This document shows, in pieces, positions 1 to 8,513 of a stretch of DNA of 64,000 nt. The notes below the pieces were generated by a model. The model saw only the letters and a list, made by a program, of their open reading frames with translations, was not told the DNA's origin and did not search any database. Numbering within the stretch: position 1 is the stretch's first letter; each line of letters opens with the position of its first letter. The position numbers were made by a program, and so were the translations under genes. Origin of the DNA: JANMJD01 sp963847945 (GTDB lineage: Bacteria > Actinomycetota > Acidimicrobiia > Acidimicrobiales > Ilumatobacteraceae); assembly GCA_963847945.1 (NCBI GenBank), contig CAWKBX010000017.1, positions 62,001 through 126,000 on the forward strand, given 5' to 3'.

Positions 1-350
1 TCGACATCGCCGACGATGAACTGGTGGGCGCGTCGCGCCGTTTCGAGGGTCACCGGAATCGACATCACGGAGAACGCCATGATGCCGACCAGGAAGATCT
101 GCATACGCCGTGCGACTCGCCCGACGGGTGCCTTGATCTGGGCAGCCGGCGGTGGCGCACCGTACGAAGTCGGTGGCGGGGGTGGTGGCGGCGGTGGTGG
201 CGGTGGGAGTGAAGGTGGCGGCAGCGCGCTCATGTCGATGTGGAGAGTACCTTGGACACCGACCCCGCCGTCGGGCGCGACCGACCCCCCATCGAACGCG
301 ACGGACACGAGTCCGTGAAACGCCTGGGTGATTGGGCGAGACTGACTCAT
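1..350 (-). CDS. Proline-rich protein, N-terminal part (runs off the left edge)
   Basis: An open frame reads leftward from an ATG at 350 to the window edge without a stop, giving about 116 residues. A run of about 11 prolines near residues 50-62 accounts for the G-rich repeat on the + strand at 172-209. A hydrophobic stretch follows near residues 90-105 and looks like the first membrane segment. An internal ATG at 233 is an alternative start just before the proline run. The rest of the protein is outside the window and I do not recognise the family. A proline-rich cytoplasmic tail before a membrane domain is common in actinobacterial membrane proteins. Confidence 0.5.
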   Translation of the reverse strand, partial: MSQSRPITQAFHGLVSVAFDGGSVAPDGGVGVQGTLHIDMSALPPPSLPPPPPPPPPPPPTSYGAPPPAAQIKAPVGRVARRMQIFLVGIMAFSVMSIPVTLETARRAHQFIVGDV

Positions 351-351
351 C

Positions 352-963
352 GTGAGCTTCTTTGACCGCAACCGAAAAGACCTGATCGCCAAGGGCTACG
401 ACCCGGCGCGGCTCCCACCGGGCCAGTACCTCACCGACCGTTTCCCCGTTCTCCACGTCGGCGACGTGCCTCGGTACGCACCCGGTCAATGGGACTTGAC
501 GATCTCCGGGCTGGTTGAGCGACCGTTCACCATCGGTCTCGACGAGTTGCGCGACCTGCCGGCCGTCACCCCCACCTTCGATATCCACTGCGTCACCAAG
601 TGGTCGAAGTTCGACACGTCATGGACCGGGGTTCGGCTGCGTGACCTGCTGGAACGCGCCGGTGTGCGGCCCGAGGCGACCCACGTCGTCGAGCATGCCG
701 AGTACGGCTACACGACCAATCTGCCGCTGGCCGACATCACCACCGATGAGGCGATCGTGGCCTTTGCCTACGAGGGCGAGGAGATCGAACCGGTGCACGG
801 CGGCCCGGTTCGCATCGTCGTGCCGCACCTCTACTTCTGGAAGTCGGCCAAGTGGGTTCGGCGTCTGGAACTCCGCGCCGGTGACCTGCCGGGCTTCTGG
901 GAGCAGAACGGCTACCACATGTACGGCGACCCGTTTGCCGAGCAGCGCTACTCGGGCCGGTAG
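352..963 (+). CDS. Sulfite oxidase/MsrP-like molybdopterin oxidoreductase
   Basis: This 203-residue protein matches the compact cytoplasmic branch of the oxidoreductase molybdopterin-binding family. Cys80, in the segment FDIHCVTKWSKFDTSW, is the expected molybdenum ligand. The conserved VHGGPVRIVVPHLYFWKSAKWV block near residues 138-160 forms part of the cofactor site. There is no signal peptide, twin-arginine motif or C-terminal dimerisation domain, so it is shorter than true sulfite oxidases and its physiological substrate is unknown. The GTG start lies one base from the ATG of the divergent gene. The ferredoxin at 2696 could be an electron partner, but that is only proximity. Confidence 0.85.
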   Translation: MSFFDRNRKDLIAKGYDPARLPPGQYLTDRFPVLHVGDVPRYAPGQWDLTISGLVERPFTIGLDELRDLPAVTPTFDIHCVTKWSKFDTSWTGVRLRDLLERAGVRPEATHVVEHAEYGYTTNLPLADITTDEAIVAFAYEGEEIEPVHGGPVRIVVPHLYFWKSAKWVRRLELRAGDLPGFWEQNGYHMYGDPFAEQRYSGR

Positions 964-970
964 CTCGACC

Positions 971-1040
971 GGGTCCGTCGCTCGGCTGGGGCTCGTCGCT
1001 CGGCTCGGGTCCGTCGCTCGGCTGGGGCTCGTTGCGACCT
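971..1040. repeat. Four tandem 18-bp units between two genes
   Basis: Consecutive near-identical 18-bp units start at 971, 989, 1007 and 1025. The first and third are the same (GGGTCCGTCGCTCGGCTG). The second is a variant, and the fourth decays after about 8 bases. The array sits between the oxidoreductase stop and the stop of the leftward M48 gene, where a terminator would be expected, but no U-tract is present. It resembles the 18-bp direct repeat between ilvB and ilvN. Confidence 0.7.
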
Positions 1041-1068
1041 TGGTGGGTCGCGCTGCTCGGGTCGTGGG

Positions 1069-1971
1069 CTACCGATGGCTGCGCCAGCGCTGGCGCAGCA
1101 TGGCCTCGATACGGGCGACCCGGGTGCGCGCCGGTGGGTGGCTGGCGAACAGGCGCTCATGCCAACGGACAGGCCGTTCGGCCAACCCGCTGGCCACGAA
1201 CCGCCGGAGCGCGGCGGCCAACTGCGGGCCAAACCCCATCGATACCGCCCGCCGGTCGGCTTGGAACTCGGCCCCCCGCCCAACGGCATTGCCGATTGCG
1301 TTCGACACCAGCACCCCGGCCAGAAAAATCCACGCGATCAGCGAGAACGTCGCGGCGATCAGTTTGCCGATACCCGTGAGGGCCGGTGACTCGGTGGCGA
1401 ACGTGTCGGTCGCGGCGCGGGCGATCGCCCGAAAAAGGAATCCCACGCGAGCCAGCACCAGCACGGGCAGGAGCAGCCACTGCGTGATGGTCAGGGCGAC
1501 GGTGTGCAGACCGAGGTGATGGCTCAACTCGTGGGCCAACACCCCGGCCAACTCCGGATCAGGCAACACCTCGACCGCGTACGAGGTCACGACGACCAGG
1601 TGGCCACCGCTGGCAAACGCGTTCAGCTCATCGGTATCGATGACGGCCAGCACGAACCGCTTGGCCGGAAGGTGGACCGCCTGGGTGACATCGCGCCACA
1701 CCGGGTAGAGCACGGCCTCCTCGGCGCGAGTCGGCCGACGGGCCCCGAGTAGTCGGGTGAGGACGAGTCGCTGCACCGGTCGGAAGAACAGCAGGATGCC
1801 CGCACCGAGGTAGACGACGGCGAACACCCAGAACTTGATCGTCCAGAACTGCTTGATCGGCAACCAGAACACGAACAGGGCGAGCAGCCAGATCGGGACC
1901 ACCGAGATCGCCGGAAACGCGGCCGTGACGGCGCTGGTCTCCACATGGCGCGACGGGGTTCGACGATTCAT
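1069..1971 (-). CDS. M48 family zinc metalloprotease (HtpX/Ste24-like)
   Basis: This 300-residue membrane protease carries the gluzincin motif HELSH in AHELSHHLGLH near residue 142, and a downstream EFQAD that supplies the third zinc ligand. Two hydrophobic segments lie at about 18-38 and 40-60, and two more flank the catalytic region, as in HtpX-like integral membrane proteases that degrade damaged membrane proteins. The ATG at 1971 is chosen because it lies 25 nt after the TetR stop; longer readings run back inside tetR. The TetR regulator upstream on the same strand probably forms an operon with it and may control it. The natural substrate is unknown. Confidence 0.85.
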   Translation of the reverse strand: MNRRTPSRHVETSAVTAAFPAISVVPIWLLALFVFWLPIKQFWTIKFWVFAVVYLGAGILLFFRPVQRLVLTRLLGARRPTRAEEAVLYPVWRDVTQAVHLPAKRFVLAVIDTDELNAFASGGHLVVVTSYAVEVLPDPELAGVLAHELSHHLGLHTVALTITQWLLLPVLVLARVGFLFRAIARAATDTFATESPALTGIGKLIAATFSLIAWIFLAGVLVSNAIGNAVGRGAEFQADRRAVSMGFGPQLAAALRRFVASGLAERPVRWHERLFASHPPARTRVARIEAMLRQRWRSHR

Positions 1972-1996
1972 GGTGGTGTGAGCTTGCCCGATCCGC

Positions 1997-2626
1997 TCAT
2001 GCCCGCGGTGCCATCTGCGGGGTGGCGATCTCGGACCCGAGGGCACGGACCACCCAGTCTCCGACGAACCGCGCCAGTTCATCGACCTCGATCTCGATGC
2101 GTCCCGCCCGGAGCGATTGACTGAAGTACGACACGGTGCCGAGTACGCCGACGGCGGCCAACCGCGGCTCGATGTCGTCGGGGAGCCGCCCGGATTGCTG
2201 TGCCTCACGGACCAACCGCTCGACGTCGGCGGTGTAGACCTCGGCGCTCTCGACCAGTACCGACGTGACATCGGCCGCCGATCGTTGTCCCTCGACCAGG
2301 GCGAAGAACTCCATGTGTTCGGCCATGAACCGCACCGATGCCTCCGCCCCTTGCCGAATGCGGGTCAGGGGGTCGGCGGCGTCGTCCATCGCCGCAGCCT
2401 GCGCCCGGCGCAGCCGCTGGCGCACCGCCCGCACGAGTTCGGCAAACAGGGCATCCTTGGTTTCGAAATACCAGTAGAACAGGCCCTTGGCGACCCCGGC
2501 GGAGTCGCAGATGTCGGCGATTCGGGTGGGCCCGTAGCCGCGGGTGGCGAACAGCGTTTCAGCCGCGTCGAGGAGTTGCAGCTTGCGCTCTTTCCCCTGC
2601 TCGGTGAGCCGACGACCACGTTCCAT
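1997..2626 (-). CDS. TetR/AcrR family transcriptional regulator
   Basis: A 209-residue regulator with a typical TetR N-terminal helix-turn-helix at residues 15-60, including LLDAAETLFATRGYGPTRIADI and the recognition-helix motif GLFYWYFETKDALF. The C-terminal ligand-binding part (about 75-200) is not diagnostic of a ligand. The gene lies 25 nt upstream of the M48 protease on the same strand, and divergent from the ferredoxin with only about 70 bases between starts. It could therefore repress itself, the protease and possibly the ferredoxin from that shared intergenic region. Confidence 0.88.
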   Translation of the reverse strand: MERGRRLTEQGKERKLQLLDAAETLFATRGYGPTRIADICDSAGVAKGLFYWYFETKDALFAELVRAVRQRLRRAQAAAMDDAADPLTRIRQGAEASVRFMAEHMEFFALVEGQRSAADVTSVLVESAEVYTADVERLVREAQQSGRLPDDIEPRLAAVGVLGTVSYFSQSLRAGRIEIEVDELARFVGDWVVRALGSEIATPQMAPRA

Positions 2627-2682
2627 GCTGGTAGTTCACCAGTCCTTGACCGGCGGGTCAATCTCAAGGAGCAGCGGCCGCG

Positions 2683-2688
2683 TATGCT
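2683..2688 (+). promoter_or_regulatory. Putative -10 box for leaderless ferredoxin transcript
   Basis: TATGCT lies 7 nt before a GTG at 2696, the spacing expected when transcription starts at the initiation codon. The same layout recurs at several other genes in the window. A competing reading uses the ATG inside this box (2684) with AAGGAG at 2666-2671, but that spacing (12 nt) is long. Confidence 0.45.
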
Positions 2689-2695
2689 CGCCGTC

Positions 2696-3013
2696 GTGGC
2701 AAGTCACGCCGGGCGCATCGGACGCATCGAAACCCACGAACGCAACACCAAGTGGAAGAACCCGCCGTTGCGGATCGAGATGCTCGAATGCATCAACTGC
2801 GACGCCTGCCTGCGCCATTGTCCCGACCAGTTCGGCGCGATTTTCAACCACGGCCCCGACGTCGTCATCGTCCCCGAGTTGTGCAGCGGTTGCGACAAAT
2901 GCCTGCCGGCATGCCCCGTGAACTGCATCTACCCGTTCCCCGATTGGGAGACCAAGGGCGCCCCCGCCGAGTGGTGGGACGAGGCCGGCGGCCCCAACGA
3001 CCCGTATCTCTGA
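2696..3013 (+). CDS. 2[4Fe-4S] ferredoxin
   Basis: A small electron carrier of about 105 residues (109 if the ATG at 2684 is used). Two cysteine sets are visible: CINCDACLRHCP (CxxCxxCxxxCP) and CSGCDKCLPACPVNC, the signature of two [4Fe-4S] clusters. A short C-terminal tail contains EWWDE. The N-terminal part of about 30 residues precedes the first cluster and is longer than in clostridial ferredoxins. A frame open upstream to 2117 is antisense to tetR and is not part of the gene. The redox partner cannot be deduced; the nearby molybdoenzyme is only a positional candidate. Confidence 0.85.
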   Translation: MASHAGRIGRIETHERNTKWKNPPLRIEMLECINCDACLRHCPDQFGAIFNHGPDVVIVPELCSGCDKCLPACPVNCIYPFPDWETKGAPAEWWDEAGGPNDPYL

Positions 3014-3039
3014 CGAGACGCACGGCCCCACGGCCCGGG

Positions 3040-3780
3040 TTACACCCCCGGCAAGGCGATGATCGCCTCATGCTCGATCGTGGCAACCCGCACGCCGTCG
3101 ACGTCGATCGTGACGTCGAGGATGGCGCGTTCACCGGTCGATCGCGTGAAGCGATCGATCACGGTGGCCTCGATGAACGCCGACGAACCGGCCATCGCCA
3201 GGGCATGGTGGCGGATCACGCTGCGGGTGTGAATCCACGATCCGCGTACCACCTGGGCGTGGGTGATGTGGTTGGCCAGCGTGGGCCATGCCGCCGGGTG
3301 GACCACCCCGCGCTCGCCATAGATCGACAGGTCATCCCCGGCCCGCCAGCCGTAGTCCGACCCCCATTGACCATCGAGGACCACGGCCATCGGCTCGAGT
3401 TCCTCGCCCGGGCGCCGGGCTGGCGGAGGCTCGGTCGAGGAACGGCCGGCGATCATCGTCGCCAGCGCGCCGGCGGCGTCGGCGCGCGCCACCTCGACGA
3501 GCACATTGCCGTCTACCTGCGGAGATGGCCGCAACTCCAAGAGGTCGCCGTCGAACACCGGGGACCGGAACCGGATCAGTGCGGAGCCGGCGGTTAACCA
3601 GTCGGCGCCCCACGCTTCGACGATCGGATGCGTCAAGTAGGCGTAGGTCGTGACTCCGGCGACGAGCGCGCCCGGAAACCCGGCCGCCCGCGCCCCGGCG
3701 TCGGTGTGGATCGCGTTGCCCCCATGATCGGCCAGATTGCGAGCGTTGACGGTCCAGGTGACGGGCTCCATGGTCACCAT
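3040..3780 (-). CDS. MaoC-like (hotdog-fold) dehydratase domain protein
   Basis: A 246-residue protein whose N-terminal third carries the hydratase pattern NAIHTDAGARAAGFPGALVAG followed by a Thr-Thr-Tyr segment, typical of MaoC-like enoyl-CoA hydratase folds. The C-terminal half looks like a second, degenerate hotdog. The start could be the ATG at 3780 or at 3771; both are in frame and neither has a strong Shine-Dalgarno. It is convergent with the ferredoxin (26 nt apart) and divergent from the hydrolase at 3974. A role in acyl-CoA or polyketide-like thioester chemistry is inferred from the family; the substrate is unknown. Confidence 0.65.
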   Translation of the reverse strand: MVTMEPVTWTVNARNLADHGGNAIHTDAGARAAGFPGALVAGVTTYAYLTHPIVEAWGADWLTAGSALIRFRSPVFDGDLLELRPSPQVDGNVLVEVARADAAGALATMIAGRSSTEPPPARRPGEELEPMAVVLDGQWGSDYGWRAGDDLSIYGERGVVHPAAWPTLANHITHAQVVRGSWIHTRSVIRHHALAMAGSSAFIEATVIDRFTRSTGERAILDVTIDVDGVRVATIEHEAIIALPGV

Positions 3781-3973
3781 CGTGGCATGCCGGCGCGAGG
3801 CTCCTCGGGCTGTGTCGGGCCCTCGATGCGCCCGAGCCCGCAGCGAAGCATCGGCCGAACGACTTCCACTGACGGTGGCTGATCGGTAGCCCTTGGCGGC
3901 ATCCGGTGGCGGTCGGCCGGGCCCGCGGCGACAGCAGTCAGCGACTTGGCATCCGGCTTGGTAGACAGGGACC

Positions 3974-4747
3974 ATGACTCTTGCCTTGATTCCCGGAGCC
4001 GAGCCCTGGTCGCATGAGGGCGGTCGATGGGGAGCCTTGTGCATCCACGGGTTCACGGGTAATCCGGGCGCGATGCGCGGCGTCGCCGAGGCGTTTGCCG
4101 CCGCCGGGTTCTCCGTCGAGCTTCCCCGGCTGCCCGGCCACGGCACCACCGTCCAAGACATGATGACCACCGGGTTTGCCGACTGGACGGGTGAGGCCGA
4201 GGCGGCCTACCAGCGGCTCGCCGGTCGCACCGACCAGGTCGTCGTCGCCGGGCTGTCGATGGGCGGGACGTTGACGCTGTGGACCGCCGCCGAGCACCCC
4301 GAAGTTGCCGCCATCGTCTGCATCAACCCCGCTACCCAGCCGCAGGCCGACGAGATCGTCGACATGGTCCGCGGCATGGTCGACGAGGGCGAAGAGCTCA
4401 TCCCCGGCATCGGCTCCGACATCGCCGACCCCGAAGTCACCGAGACTGCCTACGACGGTACCCCGTTGCGTCCGCTGCTGTCTCTCGTCGAGGGACTCGG
4501 GGAACTCGGCCCGCGCTACTCGTCGATCAACTGCCCTCTGCTGTTGATGAACTCGCCGCAGGATCACGTCGTCGAGCCGGTGCAATCCGACTACCTCGCC
4601 GAACATTTCGGCGGACCGGTGGAGCGAATCACCCTCGAACGCAGCTACCACGTGGCGACCCTCGATTATGACCGTGACCTGGTCGAATCGGCGGCCGTGG
4701 CATTTGCTCAGCGAGTCCTCGGCGAACGAGCGCAGGACGAAGCGTGA
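3974..4747 (+). CDS. Alpha/beta hydrolase, carboxylesterase/monoacylglycerol lipase type
   Basis: A 257-residue soluble hydrolase with all catalytic features visible: oxyanion region HGFTGNP near residue 25, nucleophile Ser95 in GLSMGG, acid Asp197 in SPQDHVV and His226 in SYHVATLD. The layout and length fit the Est30-like carboxylesterases that cleave short- to medium-chain esters. Its stop codon overlaps the ATG of lgt (TGATG at 4745-4749), so the two are translationally coupled. That pairing hints at envelope-lipid handling. No signal peptide is present, so it acts in the cytoplasm. Confidence 0.85.
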   Translation: MTLALIPGAEPWSHEGGRWGALCIHGFTGNPGAMRGVAEAFAAAGFSVELPRLPGHGTTVQDMMTTGFADWTGEAEAAYQRLAGRTDQVVVAGLSMGGTLTLWTAAEHPEVAAIVCINPATQPQADEIVDMVRGMVDEGEELIPGIGSDIADPEVTETAYDGTPLRPLLSLVEGLGELGPRYSSINCPLLLMNSPQDHVVEPVQSDYLAEHFGGPVERITLERSYHVATLDYDRDLVESAAVAFAQRVLGERAQDEA

Positions 4748-5684
4748 TGCTCGCCACCTGGCCTGGTTCAATCGGGACGTCGGTGCTCACCTCGATCCCG
4801 AGTCCGAACTCGAACGCCATCCACATTGGCCCGCTGCAGTTGCGCGCGCCTACGGATTGATGATCGCCCTCGGAGTCATTGCCGCGTCGTGGTTGTTCGG
4901 CCGACGGTTGGAACAGACGTCGACGGGCACCAAAGAGGACGCTTCGTCGATCACGATGTGGGCCGTCGTCGCCGGGATTTTCGGGGCGCGCCTGTACCAC
5001 GTGATCACGAGCTGGAACTCCGGGTTCACCGACAACCCGCTGCGGATTTTCAAGATCTGGGAAGGCGGTCTGGGCATTCCCGGTGGTCTGATGGCGGGCA
5101 TCGCCGTGGGCATCTGGCGAATTCGCAAGCGTGGATTGGCGGTGTCGCCCGTGCTGCACGCGGCCGTCCCGGCGATCCCGTTGGCGCAGGCGATCGGTCG
5201 GTGGGGCAACTGGTGGAACCAGGAGATTTTCGGTCGACCGACGACCCTTCCCTGGGCGCTGAAGATCGATGACGCCATCGCCCGCAACGCGGGCGACTAC
5301 CCGGCGGGCACGACATTCCACCCGGCGTTTCTGTACGAGTCGCTGGGCAACTTCGCGCTCTGCGGTCTGCTGATCTGGATCGGCAACCGGTCGGCGGCGC
5401 GGACGGGTCGTCTGATGGCGTGGTATCTCGCCGGGTATGCCGCCTTGCGGTTCGTCGTCGAATCGCTGCGCATCGACGATGCCAATGAGATCGCCGGATT
5501 GCGGGTCAACACCTGGATGTCGATCATCGTGTTCACCGGGGCCGTTGGATATCTGTTGGTCACCGCTCGGCGCCGTCGGGACGCCGCCGACCCGGAGGAG
5601 ATCGACGTGGCCGCCGCGACCGACCTGGAAGAGTCTCAACTTGACGTAGAGACTTTCGACGCCTCAGCTCCAGACGGCGCGTAG
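4747..5684 (+). CDS. lgt: Prolipoprotein diacylglyceryl transferase, apparent frameshift near the N-terminus
   Basis: Lgt moves diacylglycerol from phosphatidylglycerol to the lipobox cysteine of prolipoproteins in the membrane. The ATG at 4747 overlaps the hydrolase stop and starts a frame with the family's opening motif IPSP...IHIGPLQLR. That frame stops at 4860, while the expected continuation AYGLMIALGV lies in another frame. Removing two bases from the GC-dinucleotide run at 4841-4849 joins them into about 311 residues. Downstream motifs are intact, including GGLGIPGGLMAG, the Lgt signature around GRWGNWWNQEIFG, and about seven membrane segments. The window encodes several lipoproteins that need this enzyme. 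The end overlaps convergent galT by 21 bp. Confidence 0.85.
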
Positions 5685-6527
5685 CTGCTCGGCGAACATC
5701 TCGGGGATGACCGGGTTGAAGTATTCGCCGCAGGCCACTTCGGCGGCGGCGATGTGGCGCTGCACACCCGGCCCGCGCCAAGGTGAGACGATCTCGACGT
5801 TCAGCCAGTTGTCGGGCCACTGCCCACCGGTCGGGCGCTGGTTGAACCACATCATGTAGGGCATCGGCTGACCCCACAACCGGTCCATCGCGGCGAATAC
5901 GTTGACGAGCATGTGGGCGAGCCCGTCGCGATCGTCGCTGGTCAGCGATGGTAAATCGGCGCGTCGGGTGGTTGGGGCGACGGTGACCGCAGCGGGGAAC
6001 ACTGCGGCGTTCGGTACCCAGGCCCGCCAGTTGTCGCACTCGGCGAGTAGCCGTTCCCCCGGACGATGTTCGGGGGTCCATCCGTTGGACAACTGGGTTG
6101 CGGGGCGTTTGGGGACGTGGTCGTAGGCATAAATCTGCCCGTGTGGATGGGGGATCGTGGCTCCGACCTCGGCACCGCGGTTCTCGAAGATGAGCACGTA
6201 GTCGACGTCATCGCGTGCGCCGAGCTCGGCCGTCCGGTCGGCCCACAGATCGATGACCCTGCGCGCCCCGTCTCGCCCAAGCGACCAGAACGTGGCGTCA
6301 TGCTCCGGGGTGTACAGCACGACCTCGCATCGGTTGCCGGGCATCGCCGGCCAGCGATTGCGGAACCACCGGACGTCGTACGGATCGGGTGCTTCGAGGC
6401 CACCCGGGCAGAACGGGCAGCCCTTCGCCGGCAGGTTCGGACGACCCTGGCGCGAGCCGACGACGTGGACGACGACATCGGCGTACGGGTCGTAGCGGCG
6501 ATCGGGTTGGGAGGTTGGTTCACTCAC
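5664..6527 (-). CDS. galT: Galactose-1-phosphate uridylyltransferase
   Basis: A Leloir-pathway enzyme that exchanges UDP between UDP-glucose and galactose-1-phosphate. The active-site HPHGQ motif is at residues 127-131, with His129 as the expected nucleotidylated histidine. CPFC at residues 37-40 fits a zinc site, and the FENRGAEVGATIPHPHG context is typical. At 287 residues it is shorter than E. coli GalT but fits a compact actinobacterial form. It is the last gene of the leftward set deoR-ATPase-galT (20 nt after the ATPase stop), which links the neighbouring transporter to galactose or galactosides. galK and galE are not in the window. Confidence 0.88.
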   Translation of the reverse strand: MSEPTSQPDRRYDPYADVVVHVVGSRQGRPNLPAKGCPFCPGGLEAPDPYDVRWFRNRWPAMPGNRCEVVLYTPEHDATFWSLGRDGARRVIDLWADRTAELGARDDVDYVLIFENRGAEVGATIPHPHGQIYAYDHVPKRPATQLSNGWTPEHRPGERLLAECDNWRAWVPNAAVFPAAVTVAPTTRRADLPSLTSDDRDGLAHMLVNVFAAMDRLWGQPMPYMMWFNQRPTGGQWPDNWLNVEIVSPWRGPGVQRHIAAAEVACGEYFNPVIPEMFAEQLRAVWS

Positions 6528-6547
6528 GAGGGGTGCGGCGCTCGAGA

Positions 6548-7627
6548 TCAGTCGGGCAGTCGGTTGCCTGAGTCGGTGTCGAAGAGGTGGATTCCGCTGC
6601 CGATCGGGACGAGGCGCACCTTCGCACCGGCGGCGTGGTCACTCAAGCCCTCCTGGCGGATGATGAGCGGCGACTCCGCAAGATCGGCCGTGCAGTAAAG
6701 GAACGAATCCGAACCAAGCTCCTCGACCACGTTGACCGTGGCACCGATCGACCCGGCGACATCGGAGGAAATCGTCATCGCCTCAGGACGAAACCCGACC
6801 GTCACGCGCTCCGACGTGAGGGCGGCCTGTTGGGCCGGACTGAGCGCGAGGGACCAGTCGCCGATCACCGCCGCGTCACCAACGCGGCGAGCGGCCATCA
6901 GGTTCATCGCCGGGGAGCCGATGAACCCGGCGACGAAGATATTGGACGGACGGGTGAACAACTCGCGCGGACTGGCGCACTGCTGCAACAGGCCATCCTT
7001 GAGGACGGCGACGCGGTCACCCATCGTCATCGCCTCGACCTGGTCGTGGGTGACGTAGACCGTGGTCACCCCCAATCGACGTTGCAGCGAGGCGATCTGC
7101 GTGCGGGTTTGCACCCGCAACTTGGCATCGAGGTTTGACAACGGCTCGTCCATCAGGAACACCTGCGGTTGGCGTACGATGGCCCGGCCCATGGCGACAC
7201 GCTGGCGCTGACCGCCCGACAACTTGGCCGGCTTGCGGTCGAGATAGTCCTCGAGGTCGAGAATCTTGGCGGCGTCGGCGACACGAGTGACGATTTCGTC
7301 CCTCGGAACCTTCTTGATCTTCAGGTGAAAGCCGATGTTCTCGGCGACAGTCATATGCGGGTACAGCGCATAGCTCTGGAACACCATGGCGATGTCGCGG
7401 TCGCCCGGGGTGAGAAACGTGACGTCGCGGTCGCCAATGTGCACCCGACCGGCGTCGATCGGCTCCAGCCCGGCGAGCATCCGCAGGGTCGTTGACTTGC
7501 CGCAGCCCGAAGGGCCGACGAGCACGAGGAACTCGCCGTCGCTGATCTGCAGGTCGAGCGCGTCGACGGCTGGGCGAGTGAGGCCGGGATAGATGCGCGT
7601 GGCCTGATCGAAGTGCACGGTTGCCAT
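6548..7627 (-). CDS. Sugar ABC transporter ATPase (MsmK/UgpC/MalK type)
   Basis: A 359-residue ATPase with Walker A GPSGCGKST at residues 38-46, Q-loop FQSYALYPHM, signature LSGGQRQRVAMGRA near 136-149, Walker B VFLMDEPLSNLD and the H-loop THDQ. The C-terminal 120 residues form the TOBE/MalK-type regulatory domain. It should energise the divergent solute-binding protein and permeases (8729-12022), although it is transcribed from the other side of the shared control region together with deoR and galT. Such ATPases are often shared among several sugar importers. Confidence 0.92.
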   Translation of the reverse strand: MATVHFDQATRIYPGLTRPAVDALDLQISDGEFLVLVGPSGCGKSTTLRMLAGLEPIDAGRVHIGDRDVTFLTPGDRDIAMVFQSYALYPHMTVAENIGFHLKIKKVPRDEIVTRVADAAKILDLEDYLDRKPAKLSGGQRQRVAMGRAIVRQPQVFLMDEPLSNLDAKLRVQTRTQIASLQRRLGVTTVYVTHDQVEAMTMGDRVAVLKDGLLQQCASPRELFTRPSNIFVAGFIGSPAMNLMAARRVGDAAVIGDWSLALSPAQQAALTSERVTVGFRPEAMTISSDVAGSIGATVNVVEELGSDSFLYCTADLAESPLIIRQEGLSDHAAGAKVRLVPIGSGIHLFDTDSGNRLPD

Positions 7628-7631
7628 GGAT

Positions 7632-8513
7632 TCAGCTCGTCTTTCTCTGGTGGAGCAGGCTCTGCTTGAGCACGGTGTTCGGGCGGGATGACTCGGCGAT
7701 GACGAGGTCGCAACGCTCGGTCAACACGGCCCGGGCGTCGGCTGCGATCAGTTCGTCGGTGACGATGACGTCGGCGTCGTCGAGGGGAACGATCGTACTG
7801 AGGCCGACGATGCCCCACTTGGTGTGATCGGCGAGCACGACCAACCGCTGGGCGGCCGCTGCGAATACCCGGTTCGTCTCGGCCTCGTTGAGGTTGGGGG
7901 TCGTGAAACCACTGCGTTCCCCCATTCCATGAACGCCCATGAACACCTGGTCGAGATGCAGCGTTCGCAGCGCGGCGCAGGCGACCGGCCCGACGAGGGC
8001 GTCGGAGGGGGTTCGGGTGCCACCGGTGATCACCACGCTGGAATCGGAACGTCCCTGGGCGCGCAGCACCTCCGCTACCGGCAGCGAGTTGGTCACCACG
8101 ACGAGGTCGGGAATGTCGGCGAGTTCGTGGGCGAACTGCCAAGTGGTGGTTCCCGCGGTGACCCCGATGGCGGTGCCCGGGCGGACCATCGCCGCGGCTG
8201 CGGCACCGATCGCGTGCTTCTCGTCGGGCTGCTGATGCGACTTGGCCTCGAAACCAGGCTCGTCGGTCGACCGGCGATCGAGGATCGAGGTCGCCCCGCC
8301 GTGCACCTTCTCGACGAGCCCTTCGCCGGCCAACACGTCGAGATCGCGTCGGATGGTCATATCGGAAACGCCCAGCATGGCGGTCAGTTCGCTGACGCGA
8401 ACCGATCCACGGTCGGTGACCTCGCCGAGGATCAACTCCTGTCGATGTCGGGCCAGGACGCGCGTCGAGAGCCGGGCGGCATTGAGATCGGCGACGACGC
8501 TGTCATTGGTCAC
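7632..8513 (-). CDS. DeoR family transcriptional regulator
   Basis: A repressor of about 293 residues if the GTG at 8513 is used; an in-frame ATG at 8552 would add 13. The N-terminal winged helix covers about residues 22-75 (ELTAMLGVSDMTIRRDL, then VHGGA). The C-terminal sugar-phosphate-sensing domain has the family motifs TAGTTTWQFAHEL and VLADHTKWG. The ATPase start follows 4 nt after its stop, so deoR-ATPase-galT is an operon. It probably controls both arms of the divergent locus in response to a sugar phosphate, perhaps a galactose derivative. The effector assignment is inference from galT. Confidence 0.9.
   Translation of the reverse strand: MTNDSVVADLNAARLSTRVLARHRQELILGEVTDRGSVRVSELTAMLGVSDMTIRRDLDVLAGEGLVEKVHGGATSILDRRSTDEPGFEAKSHQQPDEKHAIGAAAAAMVRPGTAIGVTAGTTTWQFAHELADIPDLVVVTNSLPVAEVLRAQGRSDSSVVITGGTRTPSDALVGPVACAALRTLHLDQVFMGVHGMGERSGFTTPNLNEAETNRVFAAAAQRLVVLADHTKWGIVGLSTIVPLDDADVIVTDELIAADARAVLTERCDLVIAESSRPNTVLKQSLLHQRKTS

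Noticed and set aside
172..209. G-rich repeat (GGTGGC-like) on the + strand
   Set aside because: It is the reverse complement of the codons for the proline run of the leftward gene, so it is coding low-complexity sequence rather than an independent repeat.
2117..2683. Possible long N-terminal extension of the ferredoxin
   Set aside because: The extension is antisense to tetR, has no family features and lacks a ribosome-binding site; the open frame is due to high GC.
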